DNA of 64,000 nt from Dermacentor variabilis (Eukaryota; Arthropoda; Arachnida; Ixodida; Ixodidae): contig NW_027460390.1 of the NCBI RefSeq assembly GCF_050947875.1, positions 930,001-994,000 on the forward strand. The letters are read 5' to 3'. Positions 34,124 to 47,179 of the stretch are shown here, in pieces. A program made the position numbers and the translations under genes. Position 1 is the stretch's first letter, and every line of letters begins with the position of its first letter. The notes beneath the pieces were generated by a model. The model did not search any database, was not told where the DNA came from, and saw only the letters and a program-made list of their open reading frames with translations.

Positions 34124-34500
34124 TTGTGGCCGGCGGCGCAAAGAGTAGCTGCCGTAGCCATGGCTTATTTATGCCTTCCAGTCATGGTGCAACGGGATGA
34201 TAGAAGTGGCCAATACTGCTGCTGCCCAGGTCAAGCACACCAGCGTGTTCTCTTCTCACGCTACATGCCTGTGAGCCGTCTTCTTCACTGGCTCTGGAGG
34301 TGATAGTTGTGCTGCTACAACTCCAAAGCAGCCCTTCCTGGAGATTGGCTTTTAGAGATGCAGATAGGGTCATCATGGGAAGCCAGGTCATGGAGGGTGG
34401 AAGGTATACAAATTTCAGGGAACAGCACCCTATTTTTCCCCTCACTGTGATGACAACAAGCGCTATCATCTTGAAATATTCTCAATACAACTACAACTTT
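34124..34500 (-). other. Possible 5' LTR of the minus-strand Gypsy element
   Basis: Placed as LTR only by its position upstream of the primer-binding site and gag. It contains GGCATAAATAAGCC on the minus strand near 34165. No second copy was confirmed, so the left limit is arbitrary. Confidence 0.3.
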
Positions 34501-34594
34501 GATGTTTCAGAATGGAATATAAGAATATACCTGTACTAGTGCATTAGGTGCACATTTTTCTTGGTGTCTTCAGTTTAACAAGTCTGTACCATCA

Positions 34595-34623
34595 GCTTCA
34601 ATCCAGCTGAGCTGGATTGAAGC
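34595..34623. repeat. Perfect 14-bp inverted repeat (29-bp palindrome)
   Basis: GCTTCAATCCAGCT, one base, then its exact complement. It would form a short stable hairpin; role unknown. Confidence 0.85.
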
Positions 34624-34973
34624 AGCATTGCTGTTTTGTGTTCTGAAGAAATTGACCATTGTACAGTCCCTGTTAATCACGTGCAAAGGGCTTTCTGCTA
34701 GTGACTGCCTTAAAGGTGCTCTACAGTCAAACATTCATGTGGAATGCAGCTGCATACTAGTATGTGCTTTCTGCAACTCGCACTGAAAATTGCTGCAGTG
34801 ATTGTCTTGCACATGTTTGAACTTGGTTTTTGTTATGAATGTGTTTTTCGTATAATGATTTAGTGATTCATTTTTGAAAATGTTAACACAACAGCAGGCA
34901 GTTGTTCTCATTCTTTTAGAAAGCAAAGACATAATCATCTTAGAATGATGTTTTCTCTCTCTCTCTCTTTTTG

Positions 34974-35197
34974 AAATTATGGGGTTTTACGTTGCAAAAC
35001 CACGGTCTGATTATGAGGTCGTAGTGAGGAACTCTAAGTAACTTGGACCACCTGGGGTTCTTTAACGTGTACCTAGGTCTATGTACACAAGTAATTTCGC
35101 ATTTCACCCCCAGTGCGGCGGCCGTGGCCGGGATTTGATCCCGCGACCTCATGCTTAACAGCCCAATACCATAGCCACTAAGCAACCACAGTGGGCC
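34974..35197 (-). mobile_element. tRNA-derived SINE
   Basis: Read on the minus strand, it starts GGCCCACTGTGGTTGCTTAG, contains an A-box-like TTGCTTAGTGG and a B-box-like GGGATCAAATCCCG with the spacing of a tRNA gene. It then has a body with CCCCAGGTGGTCCAAG and ends ACGTAAAACCCCATAATTTC. It lacks coding capacity. I recognise the sequence type as an abundant tick SINE; RNA polymerase III transcription is inferred from the boxes. It sits in intron C just ahead of the next exon. Confidence 0.8.
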
Positions 35198-35446
35198 ATG
35201 ACGTTTCAGTTCATTTGCACAAATGTCAAGAGAAGTTATGTTTTTTTTTTTTGCCTTGTAGTTGGTTCACTTTTATGCTCCTCATGCCAAGCCATAGGCA
35301 CAATGCATAATGCTTTGATTTAAAGGTAGTCTGTTTTTCTGCTACAGAATGGTAAAATTATAGTTGCTCTTTATGCGCTGTATGTTTTCTTTTTTTAGCT
35401 GCGAGTTTGCTGGACTGTTGCTAATCATGCGCTCGTGTCTGTGCAG
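35198..35446. other. End of intron C
   Basis: Short intron interval ending in GTGTCTGTGCAG before the next exon; nothing else recognised. Confidence 0.4.
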
Positions 35447-35492
35447 ATGTGCTTGTGGAGTGCCTTGCATCAGCAGATGCCCTCTTTCTTGA
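35447..35492 (+). CDS. MEI1-like gene, coding exon D (46 bp)
   Basis: A short exon, acceptor TCTGTGCAG and donor GTGAGT. Exon C's last base plus AT gives Asp, then VLVECLASADALFLE. It ends two bases into a codon. Although small, its frame, splice sites and both phases fit exons C and E exactly. Across exons C-F the peptide DVLVECLASADALFLESLVK leads into KCLCCFSQCPVFYENILVAY, which agrees in spacing of Leu, Cys, Pro and Tyr with the MEI1 segment I remember. Confidence 0.7.
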
Positions 35493-36248
35493 GTGAGTAT
35501 CCTTGAGCTTTGGATCAGGTCGTGTGAGAGTATCATGAAATTTAATGCTTTGTATTCAACTAGTAGCATGTGTGGTCAGGTAGATTCTTGTTAAAGCAGT
35601 CTTTTTTTATGCGTTGCATGTGCTTAATTCCAAATTTGTTTTAGCGGCAGTGTTTTGTCAGCAGTGAAATTGGGTGACCTTTACTGCACAAAAGAAAATT
35701 TTATGCACCTTTCTTTAGGGTAATATTTTTCATCCTTTTGCGTGTAATTGCACATATGATATGAGTAAAAAAAGTCAGACTACTCGATTAACTCCCTTTC
35801 TTCTCATTTACACATTTAATGAAGGCACAGAAGCAAGTAGACATGAGGACGAGTGCTCATCCTCGTGTCTTGTTTCTGCGTCTCCGTTAAACGTTCATGC
35901 TTTCCATACCAAATGATGCAACACCAGCTAGCGCAGTCAATTATGCTACTAAGTTATTTTTGTGTTTAGAGGTATTTTGTTGCACTTTCATAATTTGCAT
36001 GGCTAATAGGTTAGAGTGGCATTCAGAGTACAAAAAAATAAGTGTAAGCATTATCGCATGAGTTCTAAAAGAGTGTGCCCATAGCCGCCTTTCCTTTCCT
36101 CGCACTCACAGATGGTTTTATGTAATGTTTCGATTTATTGATTTAAATTGTGGTAAATGAATCGGTCTGCTTGACTTTCATCTAATTAATCAGGATGCTT
36201 TTAAGAAAGCCTTTGAGTAGAGTCCTGAAAGTCATTTATTTTTAATCT
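35493..36248. other. Intron D start, with a repeat piece at 35758-35890
   Basis: 35758-35810 (GATATGAGTAAAAAAAGTC, then CTCGATTAACTCCCTTTCTT) matches the tail of the hairpin insert at 10718-10773. It is followed by an imperfect hairpin, AGACATGAGGACGA facing TCATCCTCGTGTCT, at 35839-35870. Confidence 0.5.
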
Positions 36249-37270
36249 TTGGGGAAACAGGAAGGAAAAATCTGAGGAGAGGCCCTACCCAGTCTGCGTC
36301 TGGGAGAAAACTGTGGAGGAAGTCGCGTGGTTTTTCTCACTGTAGTGGCCATGTTGTCACGGCACAATGGCAGTTTTTGTTATGGTAGTGCGTGCTCATC
36401 TGTGTTCTGCTCCGTAGATTTCATACCGTTGTAACTGGGGACATGTTATCTGTGTGCCGAAGTGGCGCAGGGAAGTGAAGGTTGGTGGATGCAGTGAAAG
36501 AGTGAACAAGACTTGACAGAGTAATGTACGCCTCTGCGCACATGAAACGGCTGATGGGTGCACATAGTGATCCCGTTCAATGTGCTAGCCGCATGCATAC
36601 GTGCATACTGTTCGGTACTGCGTGGTGGATACCACAGAACTTTGTTTCCGTGAAGCTTCACTTACCATGAGAAGAATACTCCTCGAAACGCAGTCAGGTA
36701 TCTAAATGTGTTCTCTTCTGCTGGCCTGCTCATCAGCGTGCGGTGGCTCTTCACATTGCCACGGTGTGCGGCTGCCTGAAATTTGTTCAATAAACCAAAA
36801 CGATGTCTCAAGCCATGACTGGCATACGTGTTTGTCTTCCTGAACTGCAGATGGGCTAGCCATAGGCGATGTGTCGTGATGTGTGTATGTAAAGTGTGCT
36901 GTCAATCATTGCCTGTGCATTCTTGCAGTACAGTGAGAATGCGCAGATTTATTTTCACAAAAGCCGACAAAAGTAGCAGGGACCAGCCTCATGATCTAAT
37001 TTGCCAAGTTCACTATGAACTTCTTCCAACGCTAGAGCACAACACTCGGATGACACGACTGTGGCAACGGCATCCGTTGATTGGATCGCTACAGCATGCG
37101 CACGTCCGCACAGCCTGGTGTGGTTGCATACTGCAAGCAAAACATGTAAACAAGAGGATAGAATTTGCCCTGACAAAATGGTGGAGTAAACCCAATTTCC
37201 GGCGTCACGGAGGCTTCGAACAAGAGTGATGTCAGGGCCTCTCCTCAGTTCTTCCTTCCTCCTTGGGCAA
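36249..37270. mobile_element. 1.0-kb inverted-repeat element (CTGAGGAGAGGCCCT ends)
   Basis: TGAGGAGAGGCCCTA near 36272-36286 faces TCAGGGCCTCTCCTCAG near 37232-37248. With the flanking GGAAGGAAAAAT and TTCTTCCTTCC, the arms are about 40 bp at roughly 80% identity. The interior has overlapping short frames only. A nonautonomous DNA transposon; superfamily unknown. Confidence 0.65.
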
Positions 37271-40187
37271 CACTTTTCCAGATTCTTCAGCCATAATTAA
37301 CTTCTCGTCCTTGAGCTTCATTTTCAGTCTGTAGAACTTGCTTTTATAGTTGGGAAGCTAGTTCAGGAGATCAAGAGAGCTTGGGAGTGCCAGCTTGCAT
37401 GAAAGTTAGGAACATTTTAATAAGTGCTAAAGGTTTCAGCACATTGTTACAGTGCTTTTTGTTTTTTAATGGGCTGCGGGGGTGACAATTTGAAATGTTT
37501 CTCTTGCACTTGCCGTTGGAGCCACATGGTGCTACAGTAAAAAATATCATTTTTATCTGGCCCTGTAAGGATAAGTTGCTGACGTATTAACCACCTGAAA
37601 TGCAACTTTTAAAGCAAGTTTTTGGCACATGAGATTATTATTATTATTTTTTTTTACACCTTGAGAGCCAGCCTCTATGTTTATATTTTTGTTCAAATGA
37701 GACACATTTTTTTTGCTGCAATTCAGAAAAGAAATATTGTGTGGTACCTGCCACATTGTGTCTTCAGTATTTTACCTTGCGTATTTGTTCACAAGTCAGT
37801 ACCAGCCATGTCATCATGTTCACAGCTTTCATCCAAGCAGACTTGTAGTGTTAAACATTATGGATAGCCAGCTGTGCATGGAACGGAGGCTGCCAGGGTT
37901 TAAGCTAGTTCCCACAGGTGCATGTTGGTCTCCAGCTTGACATTTATGTGGTGCAGCCGGGAGTGGCCTTTGATACAGCATCCAATGTGGCGCATATTCA
38001 CATTTTCGCGAATAAGCATTTGTGAAGTCTGGCGCTAATCTGCTGTCTGTGCATAAGTGCCCCTGCAGCATGTCAGCTTACACTGAAAAGTGATGTCTTG
38101 TAACTCGATTTGAACATCTTGGTGTAGTTGTGCATCTTGAGTAATAGGACACACTGTTAAAATAAACGCTACACAAGAACACTCAAGACTGCAGGGAAGG
38201 GTGAGGTTGTGGTGTCTCTGTGTCCTTGTGTTGACTTCCACTGTGCTTCGCGATAAGCAGCAGCCATTTGCATGTGATATTCAAGTGAATGCAACAAGCG
38301 ACATGACAGGCAGACGCTGTTGTCACGGCGTGGAGCAACTGCATAGACATGACATTGTGAAAAGTCGCAACAAAGTAACATTGTTGTCCAAATAAATACA
38401 ATTGTGCAGCTGTAAAGAAAGCAAAAACGTACCACGAAGCCAATGTTTTAACCGAGGTGTATGAGGCCTAGCTTTAGTATGCTGTCATTACCAGTGGAAA
38501 TCCGTTCCACGTGGCCACCATAAAATGCCGGGGCACCATCTAGTGAGCAATGCTCAAAACACTTTCGTGGCTCTCTGTGACGTCTCAGGCCTAATGGTAT
38601 CAAAACAACTGATCTCAATAATACCAACAAGACAATGCCAATACTCTATCCTCAGCTTGAGATGAGACAAAGTGATGGCTAACTTTATTAATTCTTTTTT
38701 AATGTCTTGACAGAGAGCGAGTTGGGAGAGCAAATTCAAATCGAGGTGGGCAGACTGGTTACTGCCACGTTGTTGTGAAATCACGCCGTCTCCACTGGAA
38801 GTAGCCATGCAAGCTTTCACGTGACAAGTGAAATTTTCTGGCCAGTTGAAAAACAAGGGGCACGGCAAGAAACGTAGATGGATTCCTGTCGCTTGTCGCC
38901 GTCACTCGTTGCCATCACTCGGAAATCACATGCATATCATTGCGCCTTTACCGATGGTGCCTCAGAGTGTGCTCATTTCTCAAGTATGTGTTCAAAGTGT
39001 ATTACGAGCCAGCCTTTTTCCTGGGTGTGAACAGCATTTGTATGATCATGCTGGCCTCCCTTTGAGAGAAAATCCAGCAAAAGGTAATGCATGCACTTAA
39101 ACTGGTGAAGGGGCATGGTGCCTTGTGACCACATTTTTGGTGTTCTCTTGTACGTTTACCTAATATTTAAACTTTCAAAAATGGTTATGTCTCACTTGAC
39201 ATCCTCAGCTCAAAAAAAAGGACACCCTTTCACACAGTAACACTGTGAGGAACTCATCTGACAATTCCACCACATCAGTGATGCTGCCTCTGATGAAAAA
39301 AAGCAAGAAAAATCATGGTAATAAAGGGGCTCTATACTAGTAACAACTGTGTGGAGCCAACAGACGATAAAGTCATGGGAAGCATAGTGAAAAGAACTGT
39401 TGCTACCTGAAAATGGAGAATAGAATGTGAATGAAGGTTAAATTTATAATCTCGCCCATTTCTAATACAAGAAAGAGTAAATAAAATAGATTACAAAGAC
39501 AACTTGTCGCTGGTTGGTGCTAAGCCCCACAACCTGATTGCAACTTCTGCTATGCTTTGCCAACCAAGCTATGGCAACCAGCTATTCCTCCATCTTCTCT
39601 CTTGGGCATTTATGTAGGAAACATAGCCCTGGGAATGTTTAGCCAGCACCAGTCACTGTCATGGTGACAAGTGGCCAACCTTCCGGCTGCAGTCATCACA
39701 TAATTTGTGATTTTAGAAGCATGCAACTGGCCAATAAATTGTTCTGCACTGTGTGAAAACATCAAGGCTGCCACAGTTTACACCTTCACAAAACAATGAT
39801 CAAAAAGAATAATGCGAACTGAGGGACTCGCACAGGTAAACAAGTTGTCTAACGCTTTCATTTTTCTGATCTTCTATGAAAAGTATGAAGCTTATGAGAA
39901 GTTTAAGACCCATGCATATATAATTCTATGGTGTCAATTATAAAGAACTGTCAATTTTTCTTATACTTTCTTTGGTATCAATAACGGTTGGCTTTGTATG
40001 GCTGTTACTACTGAGAAAAAGGTACATTGGTTCAGTTTGTAGTGCAGTCAAAAGTATGAAGGACATGTAGCAAACATAAGCGGCTACAGAAAGCAGACCT
40101 ATAGGACTCTCAGTGCGTGGTGCTTCTATATGACGTGTGCGTAGTTTGTGTGCTCACGTCCTTCTTGTACCCCCTTTTTCCTAACAG
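37271..40187. other. Intron D, no gene recognised
   Basis: Several 60-100 codon frames overlap one another on both strands (for example 37829-38443 and 38554-39100) without any domain. I see nothing to support a gene here. Confidence 0.4.
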
Positions 40188-40258
40188 GTCTCTGGTGAAA
40201 TGCCTCTGCTGCTTCAGCCAGTGTCCTGTGTTTTATGAGAACATCCTTGTTGCCTATG
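40188..40258 (+). CDS. MEI1-like gene, coding exon E (71 bp)
   Basis: Acceptor TTTTTCCTAACAG, donor GTGAGC. The first base completes Glu with the GA left by exon D, then SLVKCLCCFSQCPVFYENIL and VAY, ending one base into a codon. Cys-rich helical segment. Phase fits both neighbours. Confidence 0.75.
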
Positions 40259-43200
40259 GTGAGCATTTGAGACCTGTCTAATCGGTTTCTTATAGTGAAT
40301 GTTATTGTCTGTAACCATGGCAAAACATTTGTGGCTGCTGATATAAAATTTCTTTTAATTATTCATTTCCTAAGATTAATTACAACTGCTGAAGATCAGT
40401 GCTCTGTCAGCTGCTGTACACTCTCATGCCTTGAATGGTGGCTTTGTTGATCGATGGCTTTGATAAATAAATGTGTATTGCAACTTCTTGCTCTCTTTGT
40501 TGTTTTGCCTCTAAGATAAGCATTTTAATTTGCTGGACATGTGTCGAGCATCTACCAGTGATCTTAAAATAATAATTACTCCAGAAATCTTGATAAGCAC
40601 TATTACCATATAATTTCACATATTGCTCAACTATTTGAGCTGACACTCATGACACGAGTGGTGCTGTACATCTTGGAGGCAATTGCCATTTTTAACTGAA
40701 ATGCAACGAGTGCCAGTCTCCAAAATGGAGCCCGTGCTATGCATTATTTGTTGCTTGTAATGCACACTGCAGCTTTGAGAAAGCAGACATAGGTACTAGG
40801 GCAATCACACAGAGCATGATAAGCAAGTATTTATTTCTTCTATGTGATTTCTTAGTTATACACATAAAAAAGTGCAACCATGACCCTCTTCTACTTGTCT
40901 GCGAGATGATTGTAAAGAGAGGGCCAAGTTTGGGAATTGAAGGTGGCTGAGAAATAAGACTAGATATGTACTATAATATATTCCATAGGTGGAATTTTTA
41001 CAATAACTTTTTGTTAATTGGGTACCTTACAAAATCTTATCCTATGAAGTGTTTCTGTGCTAAAAAATAATGCAGTTAAACATATGCAGCTTAATTGGAA
41101 AAACGCTAGTCGCAACAAAGTTTTTGAACTTTCCAGAATGTCACTGCTTTGTGCAACAATTAGCAGGCACACCAATAATTTTCAAACCTTGGCTTGTATC
41201 TAGGTATGCTAGCTGTAATCTCTCTGCCTGTTTTTCGATGAGTCTGTCCCGGAAACAAAAAAGCAAGCTGTCTGATTTGAATTTCCAAAGTGTCTGTTTC
41301 TGAGCAGAAATAAGTTATTCTGGTAATGCTGGACTTTTTGCTTGTTCTGCTAGAATATGCGACTTGGTTGGAAATTGCAAATAATCAGTTACTTTCTTCA
41401 GTAATTAGTACTATGCTGAGATGCATATCTGTCAGGGTAACTAGTGCTCTGCTCAGTTACTTGCTTGCTTGATGCTCAGTAATTTGATTACCTTTTCGCA
41501 TATCTGCCACATCAAATTTTTTGGGGGATCTCTACTCTGGTCTGTCATATATGTATGTATACATATAAAAAAAAATCAATTCAGTCAGGCTCACTTACAA
41601 AGATTCCACCTAAAGTGAACTTTCAGTTAATACGAACAGTTTATCTATACCCAAAAGTTTTGCACGCAGCCTATGGAAGAGCTGCCCACACATAACGACC
41701 CGATTGCCTGCTCAGTTTAGTTACAGTGAACATAATGAACTGCGATGTGGTTGCGTCTTGCGGAAGGCTGTGCTATGCATTATTTATTGCTTGTAATTGC
41801 GGTACGGCGCATGCCACACGATGCAGCCAATCAACTGCAGTGTCCCATTTCTATCTTTACTTTTTTCCTTTGTGTTTGGTGGATTTGCTGTTACCATAGT
41901 TGCATTACGGACGTAATGTTTGCGAGAATCACTTTACAGAGAGTGATATACAGAGAAAGTAGTACTATGGCAAGCTTGGAGGCCAAGTAGGGCAAAAAGA
42001 CGTGTACAGTTTAACGGAATGTCCTGTCACCTTCAACGTTTGCCTAGAGTCTGCGGACAGACATTCTTTCATCATTGCTTCAAACTGAGTGCAAGCGCTG
42101 GTACCAATGATGTTGCAGATCCTGAACGTATATGCACAGATTGGACTATAGACATTTTATTCATCATCCCATAAGGGCTTGTTAAAGAAGTTAATGAGAG
42201 AACAAGATAAATTGTCTTGTCCGTGATGTATGATGTCTGCAAAAGGTTGTGGGAGGCACCAAATATATCTGCTTTTTCAAGCTAAAGCGTCGCTGTAAGA
42301 TATTGTTGCAAAACATTAAACGCACTCTAATAGGTATGACATTTTGCTATATAAAAAAAAAAAATGTGGTCATTTGTTGTTTTGCAATTGTAATAAGAAA
42401 GCATTTTACTTTGACTCAAGAGCGGTGAGCACCGGAACAGCCTTGAATCATTGCGCACTACCTGCAGCCCATCCCTGCCACCATAAACTCCGCACAATAG
42501 ATGGCACGTAAGCGCCATGCCCTGCGCTGTTACTTTATTGAGACACAGGGGAGAGTGCTGCTTTGTCTCATGAAAAATTGTTGCACTGTGAGCTGAGTAT
42601 AGGCCTCGAAGGCCACCACTGAAGAGACTGGCACTGCTATTACAATGACATAGGAAGTCACACCACATGACTTGCATTCGTGCCCTTGCTGCAGCCAACG
42701 CAGCTTGCTGGCTTGGCAACTGAAGCCTTGGTTGTAGGGTTGAGGATTATAGGTTTCATTCCCAAGGCAGAAATTTAGTTGCCACTTTTACAGCATGGCT
42801 CGCTGCTCGGTGCTGTATTGCTGGACATATTCGACCGAGCCCGCTGCGAGTTTTCATGCGCACCCCAAAATAAAGCGGCAGCTTGGCTAATAAAGTAATT
42901 GAAAACAAAATAATATGGTGATCGTAAGAGTTGAGCAAGCTATGTTCACAGTGCTTATAGCGGGCTCGCTTGATATGACATTGTTTAAAATACCCTGCAC
43001 AGAGATGCATGCGACTTGCATGCTTGCACATGGCAGAAACATGCATTGAGGAGACGAAAATATAAGTGGTCGAGGTTTAATGTATTATATTAGGCCAGTG
43101 ACAAATTATCCCGCGGTAATTCTAGTGACAGTGGCAAGCCACACTCCCCATGACAAATGCTGTGAACAGCACTGTCATTGTGGCAAAAGTGCGTATAACT

Positions 43201-44399
43201 GCTTTTATGACAGATTTTGCTAACTGAATAACTGATATGAAAGCATCAAGAATTTGCTCACTAAAAGCCTTTGCGGCACTATGCACAAGACTGCAATGTA
43301 CGCTAAGTTGTTTTTCAGCCAAGATGCCATAGATACAATGCTTAAAGAGCTCCTTACCAGGCCATATAACAAATTTTGGTTACACACTGGAGCGGGGAGA
43401 TAATTTATTAGAAAGGCAGAGAGGTCAGCCTGAGCTAGCATGCTCTGGCCTGCTACTCTGCACAAGGGAAGCAAAATAAAGGGACAAAAAAGTGTTTTGA
43501 AAGATGGTGATGAGGACAGGAAGAATAGATGCACATTTACAATAACACAGTAGTTTCTGTAAAGCCTTGCATCTAGTCTGGTGATCTTCAAGTATTCCAG
43601 AGCAGCCCTTGTAGTTATTGTTGCTACTGTACGGTCATACATTGCAGACATAATATGCTGGAAGTTGTTATGTGCCCTCTAGGGAGAGTTCTACTGGAAG
43701 AATTTTTCAAATTGGTTCATTATTTGCGGAGATACAAATATTTTAACAAACCCATGATTTCAGGAGGCTAGCTTCACTGCCAACATCGGCACTTTCCCCA
43801 CTTGCGTCATCTAGCTTCTGCAAGTGAAATTCCTTTCCTGCGTTCTCTTATACATGAGCCAGAGGATTGGGTTACGTACACGCCATGGTCCCCATTTTTA
43901 AAATTTTGTTTCTCACATTCTTGCTGCGTGGCGCACTTCCGGTGACGGTTTTGCGCACGAGCCCATGAGCCCACGAGCGGTTCCATTTGTTTCATTTTGC
44001 TCTGTGCATGATCTTGCAAGCTGTGCACGAGAACACCTCCGGTATTGTCTGGCTGCTTCTGCGAAATGAGTCCCTCATTGTGCACATGTTTGGAGAGGCT
44101 GGCCCGGCTTATGGACCCCTACCGCAATACACTGCATCGTTGCACCGCTGGAATCGTCGTCATACTAGTAGTATGATAAGTCAGTGCCACATGAACACTG
44201 AGGTAGATGCGAGCAGATGAAAGAACATGACCGTGCACTGGAACATGGTAGAGAAGGACATGGTTTCATTCTCTGTGCACATGACTGCACGATATGGGAA
44301 CAAGCCGACGAAACGGAAGTACATCTCTCTTGCTACGGTACGAAGTAAGAAGTAAAACAAGGACATGCAGACATACGGTTTATATGTTTTATTATTTCT
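40259..44399. other. Intron E, first part; nothing recognised
   Basis: AT-rich, short frames only. Contains an alternating TATGTATGTATACATATA tract at about 41550. No exon or transposon coding remains seen. Confidence 0.4.
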
Positions 44400-44716
44400 C
44401 TAAAATTTAATTCGACTATTCAAGCAACAGATCAAACAAATTACTGATGTTGCCTTGAATGATTCTCGAATTGATGTGTCACTGTGAGTGATGTCACAGC
44501 ACTGCCATTTACGTAGGGGCATTTGTGCGACTGACGTTGACACTCCGGCTGGGAGTGCTGCGCCCCCGAGACGAAGGGCACACGGAATTTGGTTTGGGAT
44601 TTCAGCTGTTTTCGGGGTGGGTCGCATGTAATATGTTCCAGGCACGATCGTTAACGTGCATTGTATGCACTCGCTTGTCAGCTCAAAATGGCCAGACCTG
44701 GTGAGGAGCCCTTTAA
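44400..44716. mobile_element. One end of a TTAA-type element (AGGGCTCCTCACCAGG)
   Basis: TTAA at 44713-44716 with AGGGCTCCTCACCAGGTCTG on the opposite strand just inside. GC-richer than the flanks near 44500-44700. The left end was not found, so the left limit is arbitrary. Confidence 0.5.
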
Positions 44717-47154
44717 AAAATGCAAATACTCGGAATTAATTGTGACTAACCCACTGGAGATGCTGAACAATTTGCAGCCGGTATCACATGATGTTGCCTT
44801 CTGCTTCACGGAAAGATTCTAGCAGATGGTGCCATGGGATGACCTTGAGGCTAGTAGATGGCTGTATGTTGTAGCAGTGACTTAAGTGCTGTTTTTTAAA
44901 GTGAAGCTTTCTTGGCCTCTTTCCCCCCCACCTGCCGCTTCGGTGTCTGTTTCTAACCATTATCAACTTGCTGCGAGCACACTCCAATTGGACCACACAT
45001 CCTATATCCTTTCCGCAACCTAAACTTTGATAAATATTAATCAGCTCCAGTCCTCCGTGGTGCTTGAATAAAGGTTGTGTGCCACATGTGTTCTTAGTTT
45101 ACTTACCTGATTTATAATGCAGCCGCATAGTAGCAAGCAATTCAGACGCATGGAAATCGTCACCATGGGGTCTTTCAGCAGTAGCATTTCTCAAATAACT
45201 AAATAAAGTACTCTAAGCTGCTAACCAATCAGAAAGTGTCAATTCGTGTCATTAACAGTGTTTCTAATTTAGTGTTTTTTTTTTCACTGCCTAGTAGGAA
45301 TTTTTTTCTTGCTGTCGGTGTTTTTATTTAGCAGATCTCATCTAATGATGGGCTTCTTTTTCAGTGGTATTTTTTGTTTTAAATTCATGCTTCATGTGTT
45401 GGAAACATGTAGCTTATCCACACCCTTTTGGAAGGTAGAGGGAATTAGCATGTTCATCCTCAACAGTGTCCTTCGAATTTCTTCCATGTCCCCATGCCTC
45501 TTCTGAACTATATAGCTCTAGCAGTTTTGGCAGTTCTTAGTAGTTTCACTCTTTGCCATTTTCACTGATGCACTCTAGAGGACTTGTGAAATAGCTCCGG
45601 TGAAATACAGCCGAAAAATTCATGAAAGAATGGTTACTAGCAGTCTGCACTTCAAGACTGGTTGATGGAAGTTGCAGGTGACGCCAGACAGGTCAAGTGC
45701 TGCTATTGCAAAGCACAACTTGCTGAAACCATATCCGCTCTTCACAGTTGCTCAAAAAAAAAAAAAAAAGCTTAACCCTTTCGCTTCTGCCCGTTTGGCA
45801 CTCCGCTGTGCCTGCTGTTCCACAGTGAATTCCAGCTTCATTCAGCATGTTCTGCACTTAAGCAAATAGCTCTAAGATCTGTTACAGACATCACATTTAC
45901 AAAACGGCTAGTTTGTTTTGTTTACAAAAGGCGTCCACATAAGATGCACTAAAAAAGTATAAAGTGAGTATAAAACATTTTAAAGCGTATAGGGAAGTGG
46001 AGTGCAGCTTTATGTTTGTTTCTTTTTGCACTCGGAAGGCATTTTGGACTTCTTGACTTGACCCTTGAAAACTAAACACAGCCGCAGAGGTTTCTGCTGC
46101 ACAGTATTTGGTGGTATGGGCTGAAAAAGAAAAAAGATAAAAGTAAGAACCCACTCGGAAGCCTGTACGCTTTCTTTCTTTGGCCTGGTACCCTGGCTGC
46201 AATGGCTACAACAGAGTGCAGTCTGGCGAGTGGGAAGTTTTCCATAGTTTTGCTATCAACTCCTGCTGAAAGTATGTCTACCTTTTAGTGAAACACAAAA
46301 CAACCAGAAAATAGCCTGTAGTGTGCTACCATGTACAAAAAACGTGTCAGAATATCCGCTTGAAAGGTGGCAGATATTCTGCACTTTGGCCTTTTCTGAC
46401 CTGGCCGGCTCAGGGCCTGCCGTGGAAGTGAATGGGGTAATATTGATAATTTATATATATTATTCCAGTATGGGGGGGGGGACGAAAAGAAGCACTTTTT
46501 TTGTTCACTGTCATTTTTTTTTCAGCTCTTTTACGTAGATGCAATAAAAAAAATATATTGAATGTGATTCAGATTGTTGTCTGCATTTAGCAGGTTTTTT
46601 AGTGGATTTTGGGTGCTTGTATCAAATGTTTTAGCGTTTTCTGGGGTCTGAACTCCCATGCTTTTTTAAATTTTAGTTGGCAGTGCTGGTCATCAGACAT
46701 AAATAAAGAGCCTGTCAGACCCTTTCTCTCAGTTGTCAATGACACAGAAGATGCAGACCACGGTGGAAGAACAGATAAGATGTCTGAATGGCGCCGTCTG
46801 TCTGCAGAGCAAGCTGACTGCAACTCTGTTCAGGCTTCATCCCTTTGCTTGCAGGAACACTGCATTGTTGGGGGGGGGGGGGGGGGGGAGGGGAGGATCA
46901 TCATTTTCCCGTCCTCTGCTACCCCAGCCTGTCACGCGAAAAGTATAATTCCTTGTATCTGCACCAAAATGCGTAATTTACAAAGACATGTAATCATTAT
47001 AATAGTGTAAATGTAGATGATTGGTCGCTTTATAGCGATCAGGAACAATTAACTCCCCTCCCCCCCGAGAATAAAATAAAATTGATCAAAACTAATACTC
47101 GTAGGGATACTAGGGCTCCATAGAAAATGCATGAGGAAGCTTATAGTGGGGGTC
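44717..47154. other. Intron E, second part; simple-sequence tracts
   Basis: Includes a 16-base A-run near 45756 followed by TTAACCCTTTCGC (piggyBac-like end motif, unpaired) and a 19-base G-run at 46870-46888. Overlapping frames near 46600-47010 have no domain. Confidence 0.45.
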
Positions 47155-47179
47155 ACCATCATCATCATCATCAGCCTGG

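Noticed and set aside
36828..37229. 133-codon frame as a gene
   Set aside because: Falls inside an inverted-repeat element, overlaps minus-strand frames, and has no recognisable domain.
42327..44220. Cluster of 77-143 codon frames as possible genes
   Set aside because: Frames overlap on both strands, have no domain, and show no splice sites or codon-like composition; most likely chance.
46870..46888. G-run as a regulatory G-quadruplex site
   Set aside because: A homopolymer of this kind is common simple sequence in introns and nothing nearby suggests a promoter or switch.
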